Position numbers and translations under genes: made by a program. From contig DASZXJ010000193.1 in NCBI GenBank assembly GCA_035545895.1, positions 1 to 43,187 of the forward strand: a stretch of 43,187 bases of DNA, written 5' to 3'. The notes beneath the pieces were generated by a model, which did not search any database, was not told where the DNA came from, and worked only from the letters and a program-made list of their open reading frames with translations. Shown one piece after another: positions 15,948-23,413 of this stretch (the first letter of the stretch is position 1; each line of letters begins with the position of its first letter). This DNA comes from DASZXJ01 sp035545895. Lineage in GTDB: Bacteria; Planctomycetota; Phycisphaerae; Tepidisphaerales; Tepidisphaeraceae.

Positions 15948-17566
15948 GGTCGTGCCGATGTAATAACCAATGGTTCACTTTGAACCGGCGCCTGTGCCGT
16001 CGATCGTGCTGGAACAGGATGAAGCAGCATATCAATCGGCGAAGCAATCGTCGAAAGCACCGAGCGAGGCAAAATGCCAAGCAGAATCACCGCCGCCGCG
16101 ATCGGCAGGAGCAAACCGATCTCGCGAGCGCCTATATCGCTCACCGGAGCGTGAGACGTACCTTCATGTGCTTCATGACCAGCACCGTGCCCATGTTCGT
16201 CGGTTCCTGAAAAACCGGGATATTTTAACGGCCCGAAGATCACCCGGGCGGTCATATGCAGCATGTACAGCGCGCCCAAAATCACCCCGATGGCTGCGAA
16301 CACGCCGAATGTGATGCCCAGCCTGTCGCTCGTAAACGCGCCCAACACCGTCAGAAACTCGCTGACAAAGCCGTTCAATCCCGGCAAGCCGATGCTGCTC
16401 AGCATGAAAAACACGAAAAAGAACGCAAGCCTGGGCAGCTTGCGAGCCAGGCCGCTGAGTTCGTTGATGTCGCGCGTGTGAAACCGGTCGTAAATCATGC
16501 CGATCACCAGGAACATCGCTCCGGTCGATAGGCCGTGGTTGATCATGTAAAGCACCGAACCCTGCATGCCGATGGCGTTCAACGCCGCCAACCCCAGCAC
16601 GCAGAACCCAAGGTGCGAGACGGATGAGTATGCCACGAGTTTTTTAATGTCCTGCTGCACCCACGCGACCAGCGCCCCATACAAGATGCCGATGACGCAA
16701 AGCCCGCCAAGGAAGTAAATGAAATCGTAAAACGCGATGCCGCCGGCTGTCACCAACCCGATCGGCACGACCAGCCGCAGCAGGCCGTATGTGCCGAGCT
16801 TGAGCAGCACGCCCGCGAGGATCACACTGCCGGCCGTCGGCGCTTCGGTGTGCGCCAGCGGCAACCACGTATGCACCGGGAAAAGCGGCACCTTCACCGC
16901 CAGGCCCGCGAGTAAACCCAAAAGCACCCACCAGCGCTGCGATTCGGTCAGTGTTTGCTGGGCGTAACGAGTCACATCGGTCAGGTCAAACGAATGAGCA
17001 CTGATACCGAGATAGATCACCGCCGCGAGGGTGAACACCGAACCACCAAAGGTGAACAGGAAGAATTTTCCCGCGGCATAGCGTCGCTGCGGGCCGCCCC
17101 AGATGCCGATGATGAAAAACATCGGGATCAGCGTGAGTTCAAAGAAAATATAGAACAGCAGCAGGTCGCGCGAGATGAACACGCCGTTCATCGCGGCCAG
17201 CAGCACGAGCATCCACGCGTAATATTCCCTGGGACGCTCCTTGATCGAATCGAAACTCGCCAGGATGGCGGGCGGCATGAGCAGGACCGTCAGCAGCACC
17301 AGCCATAGACTGATGGAATCGACGCCCACTCTTGGTTCAAAGCCGATATCCACCAATCCGAAATGGCTTTCAACCAACGTAGCCGCCGGGTATTGCAACT
17401 GGACCACGCCGCTGGCATGGAAATCGAACGAGGCAGCCGCGCCGATGGCAGCGGCGGCAGTGAGCAGGCTGACCACCAGCGCCCACGCCTTGGCGGTGCG
17501 CGAAGTCACGAACGCGCCAATCCCAGCGCCAACCAACGGAATCAATATGAGCAGCGGCAAAAGCAT
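15944..17566 (-). CDS. nuoM: NADH-quinone oxidoreductase subunit M
   Basis: This 540-residue membrane subunit of complex I shows LLFYIFFELTLIPMFFIIGIWG with the conserved glutamate, KVPLFPVHTWLPLAHTEAPT with the conserved lysine, and KKLVAYSSVSHLGFCVLG. It is the middle antiporter-like, proton-pumping subunit. Near the C-terminus, between hydrophobic segments, it has a His-rich loop (DEHGHGAGHEAHEG, coded near 16150-16200) not usual for NuoM. It is coupled to nuoN by a four-base overlap and follows nuoL by 12 bases. Confidence 0.95.
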   Translation of the reverse strand: MLLPLLILIPLVGAGIGAFVTSRTAKAWALVVSLLTAAAAIGAAASFDFHASGVVQLQYPAATLVESHFGLVDIGFEPRVGVDSISLWLVLLTVLLMPPAILASFDSIKERPREYYAWMLVLLAAMNGVFISRDLLLFYIFFELTLIPMFFIIGIWGGPQRRYAAGKFFLFTFGGSVFTLAAVIYLGISAHSFDLTDVTRYAQQTLTESQRWWVLLGLLAGLAVKVPLFPVHTWLPLAHTEAPTAGSVILAGVLLKLGTYGLLRLVVPIGLVTAGGIAFYDFIYFLGGLCVIGILYGALVAWVQQDIKKLVAYSSVSHLGFCVLGLAALNAIGMQGSVLYMINHGLSTGAMFLVIGMIYDRFHTRDINELSGLARKLPRLAFFFVFFMLSSIGLPGLNGFVSEFLTVLGAFTSDRLGITFGVFAAIGVILGALYMLHMTARVIFGPLKYPGFSGTDEHGHGAGHEAHEGTSHAPVSDIGAREIGLLLPIAAAVILLGILPRSVLSTIASPIDMLLHPVPARSTAQAPVQSEPLVITSARP

Positions 17567-17578
17567 CGATCCTTCCGC

Positions 17579-19588
17579 CTAGTAAAGCATGCACAGCAAA
17601 ATCGCCGCGATTCCAAGCAACATCGCGGCGGCGTATCCCTGCAACGAACCTCGCTGCAAAGTCACTTTCAACACAAAACCGGCAATCTGCGGCACGAAGC
17701 CGAGCACGTTGATGATTCCATCCACCACCCAGCGATCGATGGTGAACAGCATCCGCCCCATCGCACGCAGCGGCTCGACAATGCCAGCCTGGTAAATCTC
17801 ATCGATCCAGTATTTGTGATCCAGCAATCGCACGGCATTGGGCCAGCGCGACGCGGCGCGGTCGGCTGCGGAACGATCCTTCAGATGCATGGTGTAAGCC
17901 AGCCACACGCCGCTCAACGCGATCGCGCCGCTGATGATCATCAACCAGTGATGCAGCGATTCGGTGGCTTCCAGCACGTCCTTGTCGGTCACGGGAGGTT
18001 TCGCGAAAGCCGACGGGCTGCGTTCCAGAAACGCCGCCAGATGTTCGTGTGGCCAGTTGATCCAGCCGGCAAACAGCGCGCCGACCGCCAGAATCCACAG
18101 GGGCAGCATCATTAGCAGCGGCTCGTGATTGTGGTGTTCGTGGGCGTCGTGGGCGTCGTGGGCGTCGTGACCCACGGCGGAGCCGTGGGCGTTATGGGGG
18201 GATTCGGGAACAATTGTGGGACCTTCGAAAACTCGGAAATACAGGCGGAACGTGTAATACGCCGTCATGAATGCGGTGATGAGCATCACCAGCCCGAGCA
18301 ATTTCGATTGCTGCCACGCAGCCGCGACGATTTCATCCTTGCTGAAAAACCCCGAGAAAAACGGAATGCCCGCCAGTGCGCAGCAGCCGATGAGCATCAC
18401 GATGCGCGTCTTGGGCAAGACGGTTTTCAGGCCTGACATTTTTCGCATGTCCAGTTCGCCCGCCATCGCGTGCATGACCACGCCGCTGGAAAGGAACAGC
18501 AATGCCTTGAAAAACGCGTGCGTCACCAGATGAAACACGCCCGCCACCGGCGCCAGGCAACCCACGCCGACAAACATGAACCCAAGCTGGCTGACGGTTG
18601 AATAAGCGAACACCTTTTTCAGATCGAACTGCCGCAGCGCGATGCTCGCGGCGAAGATCGCGGTGAATGCGCCGACACAGGCAATGGTAATCATGGCTGC
18701 GTGGTTGCCGATGAACAGCGTGCCGCAGCGTGCGATCATGTAAACCCCGGCCGTCACCATCGTGGCGGCATGAATGAGCGCGCTGACCGGAGTCGGGCCT
18801 TCCATCGCATCGGGAAGCCACACATACAGCGGAAATTGCGCGCTCTTGCCGAACGCACCAACCATCAGCAGAAATGGAATCCACTTCAGCGCCTCAATTT
18901 GAAACGCCGTCATCGCCGCTTGCGGCTTAGCGCCAAGCTCCAACAACCCAGCCCCGCCGTTGAAATAACTCACTGTCCCAAACGCCAGAAACGCCAGCAT
19001 GATGCCCAGTGCAAATCCGAAATCCCCCACGCGGTTGACCAGAAACGCCTTCTTCGCAGCCTCGCGCGCTGCCGGGCGGTCATAGTAATAGCCAATCAGC
19101 AGATACGAGCAGAGCCCCACGCCTTCCCAGCCCAGGTAAAGCATCACCAGGTTCTCGCCCATCACCAGATTCGTCATCATGAAGATGAACAGGCCCAGGT
19201 AAGCGAAGAACCGGAAATATCCCTCTTCGCCTTTCATGTAGCCGGCTGCGAAGACCGTGATGAGGAATCCGATTCCGCAGACGACGCAGAGCATCACAGC
19301 CGACAGCGGGTCAAACAGATATCCCCACGGAACCACGAACTTGCCGGCTTCGATCCAGGTGAAATAATTTTTAATCGCAAAAAGCGGTTCTTCGCCTCGA
19401 TGGGAGATCAGCACCATCTGGGCAAAGAGGCACAGCGCCAGCGACGCGGCAAATCCCACGCCGATCCAGATCGGCCAGTGCGCCAGCCGCTTGCGCGAGC
19501 CCGTGCACCCAAATCCCGCGATGATCGCGCCCAATAGTGGGCACAGCGGGATCAGGAAAGAGTATTTGATGGGGAAAATATCGATCAT
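17579..19588 (-). CDS. nuoL: NADH-quinone oxidoreductase subunit L
   Basis: The 669-residue protein is the distal antiporter-like proton channel of complex I. It has LYLGWEGVGLCSYLLIGYYY, the lysine motif AFGKSAQFPLYVWLPDAMEG and KKVFAYSTVSQLGFMFVG, and a C-terminal part consistent with the lateral helix and final anchor. A His/Asp-rich loop (including HDAHDAHDAHEHHNHE) lies between helices; its DNA contains three tandem 9-base repeats (18141-18167) and a perfect hairpin (18171-18189) of a type also found between the pnt genes. No Shine-Dalgarno is visible: the ATG is preceded by the GTAAC-type repeat cluster of the nuoK-nuoL spacer. Confidence 0.95.
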   Translation of the reverse strand: MIDIFPIKYSFLIPLCPLLGAIIAGFGCTGSRKRLAHWPIWIGVGFAASLALCLFAQMVLISHRGEEPLFAIKNYFTWIEAGKFVVPWGYLFDPLSAVMLCVVCGIGFLITVFAAGYMKGEEGYFRFFAYLGLFIFMMTNLVMGENLVMLYLGWEGVGLCSYLLIGYYYDRPAAREAAKKAFLVNRVGDFGFALGIMLAFLAFGTVSYFNGGAGLLELGAKPQAAMTAFQIEALKWIPFLLMVGAFGKSAQFPLYVWLPDAMEGPTPVSALIHAATMVTAGVYMIARCGTLFIGNHAAMITIACVGAFTAIFAASIALRQFDLKKVFAYSTVSQLGFMFVGVGCLAPVAGVFHLVTHAFFKALLFLSSGVVMHAMAGELDMRKMSGLKTVLPKTRIVMLIGCCALAGIPFFSGFFSKDEIVAAAWQQSKLLGLVMLITAFMTAYYTFRLYFRVFEGPTIVPESPHNAHGSAVGHDAHDAHDAHEHHNHEPLLMMLPLWILAVGALFAGWINWPHEHLAAFLERSPSAFAKPPVTDKDVLEATESLHHWLMIISGAIALSGVWLAYTMHLKDRSAADRAASRWPNAVRLLDHKYWIDEIYQAGIVEPLRAMGRMLFTIDRWVVDGIINVLGFVPQIAGFVLKVTLQRGSLQGYAAAMLLGIAAILLCMLY
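18171..18193. repeat. REP-like hairpin inside the nuoL coding region
   Basis: CCCACGGC (18171-18178) pairs with GCCGTGGG (18182-18189) over a GGA loop. Bases 18173-18193 match 39607-39627, in the pntA1-pntA2 spacer, at 20 of 21 positions. In nuoL it stays in frame and encodes part of the His-rich loop. Confidence 0.7.
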
Positions 19589-19589
19589 T

Positions 19590-19703
19590 TTTGTTACTGG
19601 TTGCTTGTTACTGGTTGCTTGTTACTGGTTACTGGTTACTTGGGGTTATTCGAATTTCGAGGACCTCAAGTAACAAATAACAAGTAACCAGTAACAAATA
19701 ACA
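19590..19703. repeat. GTTAC/GTAAC repeat cluster in the nuoK-nuoL spacer
   Basis: Three direct copies of TTGTTACTGGTT (starting at about 19591, 19605 and 19619) are followed, after about 30 bases, by inverted copies (AAGTAACAAATAACAAGTAACCAGTAAC in pieces, about 19668-19703). The two halves can fold on each other. The cluster fills almost the whole 118-base gap between two operon genes whose neighbours are coupled or 12 bases apart. Confidence 0.75.
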
Positions 19704-19706
19704 CTT

Positions 19707-20018
19707 CTATCCCTTCAACTCCCGCCAGGCTTCGGCGTCCAGCGTGTGTTTGGTTCGGAACAGCAGCACGATCAAGCCCAGCGCCAGCGACGCCTCGGCC
19801 GCTGCGATCACCAGCACGAAGATCACAAACGCCTGGCCCGCCAGGTTGCCGTGATACGCGCTGAACGCGATCAGATTGATCGCCACGCCCTGGAACATCA
19901 GTTCCGTGCAGAGAAACATGACGATCATGTTCCGTCGCGCCATAAAGCCGATCAGCCCGATCGCAAACATGATCGCGCCGACCGCCAGATAATGTTGCAA
20001 TGCAATTTCGTTCATCAC
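19707..20018 (-). CDS. nuoK: NADH-quinone oxidoreductase subunit K
   Basis: The 103-residue, three-helix protein has the size and residues of NuoK. The conserved glutamates are in LCTELMFQGVAINLI and AAAEASLALGL, and they form part of the proton path in the complex I membrane arm. Its start overlaps the nuoJ stop by four bases (ATGA). It may initiate at either of two adjacent Met codons. The gene is in operon order J-K-L-M-N. Confidence 0.96.
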   Translation of the reverse strand: MMNEIALQHYLAVGAIMFAIGLIGFMARRNMIVMFLCTELMFQGVAINLIAFSAYHGNLAGQAFVIFVLVIAAAEASLALGLIVLLFRTKHTLDAEAWRELKG

Positions 20019-20878
20019 GTTTCCGGGAAAGCCTTCTGGCTCGGATTCGACGTTCCCTGCACGGGAACGGAATGCGGATTATCGTTCACCGGTGTCGCCA
20101 GCCCGAGCACGACCTCATCGCCGCCGGCTGGTTCCGGCTCGCCGGTCCACACTTTTCGACGGGCAATGACGATCGCCCCGACCATCGCAATGGTCAAAAT
20201 CAGCCCGGCCAGCTCGAGATTCACTATCTGATGCGTAAACAGGTATTCGCCGAGCTGCTGCGTCGTGCCAAATGCGGCTGCCGCGCTTCCCGCACCGCTG
20301 GGCCTGGCGATGGGCTGAAAATGGTCGAATATCGCGAACAGCATGACTCCCATCATTGCAAAGCCGATGGCGCTGGCCAGCAGCGGGTCGCGGCTGGTCA
20401 TGTCATACTCAACAAACGCCCGCTGACTTGCCGCTTCGGATGCAAGCATGATGACAAAGACGTAAGTCACCAGGATCGCCCCGGCGTAGATGAGCACCAG
20501 CGCCGCCGCCATGAATTCCGCCTTCAACAGCAGGAACAGTCCGGCTGAGGCAAAGACCGTCAATACAAAATAGAGGGCTGAATAAACCGGCTTGGGATGC
20601 GTCACCACCCGGACCGCCCCCACCAGCGCGATGGCGGCGAAGATCCAGAAATAAACTCCCACGCCTTGTGCAGCGGCAGCGAAATGTGCGAGCATGGCCG
20701 CCAGGATCAAACCCGCCGCGCCCAGCACCACGCCGCCGATCCATGCCAGTGACGCTTCGCGCCGGCTGGGCAGGAGCAGAACCGTGCCGACACCCGCGAC
20801 CACGCACAGCGCCAAAATGGCCGCCGGCGCCAGGGGCGTCGCTCCTTCCGCCAATATGGACATCATCAATTTCTGCAT
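20015..20878 (-). CDS. nuoJ: NADH-quinone oxidoreductase subunit J, long form
   Basis: The 287-residue protein contains the NuoJ core (YFWIFAAIALVGAVRVVTHPKPVYSAL in pieces, then LLLKAEFMAAALVLIYAGAILVTYVFVIMLA), whose third helix houses the pi-bulge of complex I. It is longer than common NuoJ proteins (about 165-220 residues). About 65 extra N-terminal residues form two more likely helices (PAAILALCVVAGVGTVLLL and IGGVVLGAAGLILAAML), and the C-terminal tail is soluble. It is the first gene of the J-K-L-M-N run in this window; nuoH and nuoI, which usually precede it, are absent. The 5' leader contains AGGCCTT/AAGGCCT inverted arms (20889-20895/20905-20911). Confidence 0.92.
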   Translation of the reverse strand: MQKLMMSILAEGATPLAPAAILALCVVAGVGTVLLLPSRREASLAWIGGVVLGAAGLILAAMLAHFAAAAQGVGVYFWIFAAIALVGAVRVVTHPKPVYSALYFVLTVFASAGLFLLLKAEFMAAALVLIYAGAILVTYVFVIMLASEAASQRAFVEYDMTSRDPLLASAIGFAMMGVMLFAIFDHFQPIARPSGAGSAAAAFGTTQQLGEYLFTHQIVNLELAGLILTIAMVGAIVIARRKVWTGEPEPAGGDEVVLGLATPVNDNPHSVPVQGTSNPSQKAFPET

Positions 20879-21146
20879 CGTGGCCCAGAGGCCTTCAACA
20901 AATCAAGGCCTTGGTAACTTGGGGGGCCAAGTCTAGAAGTGGTGATACTCCTTTGCAAGTCGGGTTGTGACGGATTTCACGAGTGCACGACCCGACCGAT
21001 CAACCTCATAATCCGCCATGTTATCGGAACCTCATTTTTTCAGCCAAAGGGTCCCCATTTACTTGCCCGCCTCATTCCTGAATCGTACCTGATCGGTATT
21101 GCGTTTCGTGTCGATGTTCCCCATAGCCACGCAGGAGGTTCGGACT

Positions 21147-21560
21147 GTGATTTTAGAGTCTCCCAAACCCGGCGGTGTTCCCGCCACCGATCAATGGCCG
21201 CCCGAGGTCAACATGATCCTCTCCGCCATGGAGATCACGCCTCACCCCAACGCCGACCAGCGTAAGGGCGTGCGCCTCTCCTATCGCGTCCGCGCCCAGC
21301 TTCGCCTGTTCGTTGATGGCACGGATGTCTCCCCGTGGACCCTCTACACCCGCGATGTCGATACCCGAGGCGTCGGCTTCATCACCCCCCACCGCCTACC
21401 CCTGGGTTATGGCGGCGTGGTCGAACTGCTCAGCCCCAAAGGCAAAAAGGTAACGATCGACTGCACGGTCTATCGTTGCCGCCAAGCCGTGCCGGGTTGG
21501 TATGAAGGGGCGCTCTACTTCAATAGAGAGCAATGGATGTTCACGGCGGAAGAACGGTAG
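21147..21560 (+). CDS. PilZ-domain protein
   Basis: I choose GTG at 21147 because AGGAGG (21133-21138) lies 8 bases upstream; this gives 137 residues. The protein carries a PilZ-like pair of motifs: RKGVRLSYR, matching RxxxR, and DVDTRGVGF, matching [D/N]xSxxG with Thr in place of Ser. These normally bind cyclic di-GMP, with strands such as VVELLSPKGKKVTIDCTVYRC following. It stands alone as a single-domain regulator. Its last 20 bases overlap the 3' end of the convergent glycosyltransferase gene. Whether c-di-GMP is bound, given the altered motif, is uncertain. Confidence 0.78.
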   Translation: MILESPKPGGVPATDQWPPEVNMILSAMEITPHPNADQRKGVRLSYRVRAQLRLFVDGTDVSPWTLYTRDVDTRGVGFITPHRLPLGYGGVVELLSPKGKKVTIDCTVYRCRQAVPGWYEGALYFNREQWMFTAEER

Positions 21561-23079
21561 ATGATGGGCCGCGCTTCCAAAGCGTATACATCGGTCCGTC
21601 AATGACGGCATCCTCCACAATCGAAAATCCCTGCTCCGTCATATTAAGTCGCGCATCCAGTTCATCCCAAGAGCCGTGCACGCGAATGACCCAGTTGGCG
21701 CGCTGTATCTCGTCGAGCAGACTCTTTGGCACGTAAGCTTTGCCTACGGCATCGAGTTCCACATTAAGATTTCGGCCGATATATCCGCTTGCGAGTAGTG
21801 GAATCGTAGGATCGTCGAAGCAAATCACCGTTCCGGGGAGTTCGGACGCGCGTGCGATTACGCGTCTGTAGTTTGTATCGCCTTGTATAAGCGTCTTGGT
21901 TGAAGCGAGAACCCATACTCTTGGAATACTCTGCAAATCGGACAGGAATATTGCCCCAATTCCAAACGCGACAAGCGCTCCAGCCCACCATGAGAATTTC
22001 ATATGGCGCAACCATTCCTTGGCATGTAGAAGGGAGATCGCCGCGAATGCAGCCATGGCCAAGAAAACCGGCATAAAGGAATTGATCGCTCCACCGTGTT
22101 TAACAAAGCCAAGCCAGGCGACTCCTCCCAACACGATTACGGCTGCAAATGACCAAACGAATTTGTCTTGAGTACGGACGAACGATGCTTGGTTCTTGCG
22201 AAGAAGTTGAATTAACCAAATAGCGGTAACAACGATAAATAGCTTGTTGCATAACACGAGATAGTAAAGCACCTGCATCGACAAACCCTGTTGCAATGAA
22301 AAGCTTCGAGGCACTTCGATAAGGTAGTAATAGCCTGGATACCAGAAGAAACGCATCAAAAATATAGCTAAAACAAGCGTTGTCCCTGGAACCAATGACA
22401 TAAGCAATTGGGCTTTAAACGGCTTTGGACGCAGGCAAACGACGGCGACAACCGGAACTAGTGCGGCGGCAGCAGCCGTCTGCTTGAAGAAAAACCCAAT
22501 AACCGCCGCGATTGTTCCCATCGACAACCAAAAAACGCTGCGATTTTTATGCGCCATAAATAGGATTGCAATTGCCGCCAGCGCGAAAAAAGCAGCAGCC
22601 GCGTCCGGCCTCGCCTCTGCGTAAAGAGCCCGGCAGCGGAAAAATTGCGCAAAAGTCATGGCCGCGACGAATAACCTCAAGCAGGAATTGCCGAATGACC
22701 AATCAACGCCACGGAGAAGAACCAGCGGAAACGCAATAACGGTCAGCATTGCAAACACAAATGCAACGCCTCGAGGCACACAGATGGATGGACCGGTCAA
22801 TCGAAAAACTGTTCCACTGATGTATGTGACCAGAGGCCCGTACATATGCGTAGCTGGGCCACGATCCGGCAAAACGTAGATCGATTCGCCATTTGAAACA
22901 CGCCAACCATCTCGAACGATTGTCGATTCCCAAGGGGACAGAGGGAACGGGGCGGCTAATCGCTGGGCTACGGGCTTGTATGTAAGCGCCGCTAGAAAGA
23001 CCGCGGTAACGAGAAGTGGCCAGGCGAAAGGATCTTTCAAGTTCTCCTCTTTCGAAATCTTTTTGAATTCGTCGGCCAT
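21541..23079 (-). CDS. GT39-like multi-spanning membrane glycosyltransferase
   Basis: The 512-residue protein has about ten hydrophobic segments and a first extracytoplasmic loop with WESTIVRDGWRVSNGESIY. That loop resembles the acidic catalytic loop of the dolichyl/undecaprenyl-phosphate-sugar glycosyltransferases (GT39/GT83/ArnT-like, GT-C fold). Further on, EARPDAAAAFFALAAIAIL is typical of these enzymes. The soluble C-terminal part (about 400-512) has no recognised catalytic motif. The likely role is transfer of a lipid-linked sugar to envelope glycan or protein. Codon use looks more AT-rich than that of the nuo genes. The GT-C fold is likely; donor and acceptor are unknown. Confidence 0.72.
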   Translation of the reverse strand: MADEFKKISKEENLKDPFAWPLLVTAVFLAALTYKPVAQRLAAPFPLSPWESTIVRDGWRVSNGESIYVLPDRGPATHMYGPLVTYISGTVFRLTGPSICVPRGVAFVFAMLTVIAFPLVLLRGVDWSFGNSCLRLFVAAMTFAQFFRCRALYAEARPDAAAAFFALAAIAILFMAHKNRSVFWLSMGTIAAVIGFFFKQTAAAAALVPVVAVVCLRPKPFKAQLLMSLVPGTTLVLAIFLMRFFWYPGYYYLIEVPRSFSLQQGLSMQVLYYLVLCNKLFIVVTAIWLIQLLRKNQASFVRTQDKFVWSFAAVIVLGGVAWLGFVKHGGAINSFMPVFLAMAAFAAISLLHAKEWLRHMKFSWWAGALVAFGIGAIFLSDLQSIPRVWVLASTKTLIQGDTNYRRVIARASELPGTVICFDDPTIPLLASGYIGRNLNVELDAVGKAYVPKSLLDEIQRANWVIRVHGSWDELDARLNMTEQGFSIVEDAVIDGPMYTLWKRGPSSTVLPP

Positions 23080-23413
23080 TCTTAATTCAAAATTACCAAT
23101 ACTGGTGCGTTTAGTTTGCAGTTTGCAGATAATCTGAATCTCATCTTATCGTCAGCTAAGTGCGCGTAAAACACAAAGAAATCACGTTTGGACGATCCGA
23201 TTAGATCAATTTTGTTGCTGCTTAAATAAATTGAACAAATCTTTTCGAAAAAACACTTGCGTGTTTTACAATTGAAGTGTAAGAGTAGTATTTCTTAAGT
23301 AGCGAATATGGGACATCAAATTGACATTTTGTAGGCAGAAACCTCCGCGACATATGGTGAAGCAGGCGTTCTAAAGCCATTCCGCAATGGTTTCGGCCTT
23401 GGAAAGGATTCCC
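23080..23413. other. 334-base AT-rich intergenic region, divergent promoters expected
   Basis: This lies between the divergent glycosyltransferase and RTX genes. It contains an AAAACAC/GTGTTTT hairpin (23250-23256/23261-23267, TTGC loop). A TTGACA at 23321 has no -10 box at a suitable distance. No gene seen. Confidence 0.4.

Noticed and set aside
19590..19703. Possible CRISPR array
   Set aside because: Repeats are about 12-14 bases, contiguous and partly inverted, with no unique spacers and no cas genes.
23321..23358. Promoter with TTGACA upstream of the RTX gene
   Set aside because: The nearest -10-like hexamer (TATGGT, 23353) is 26 bases away, too far for a sigma70 promoter.
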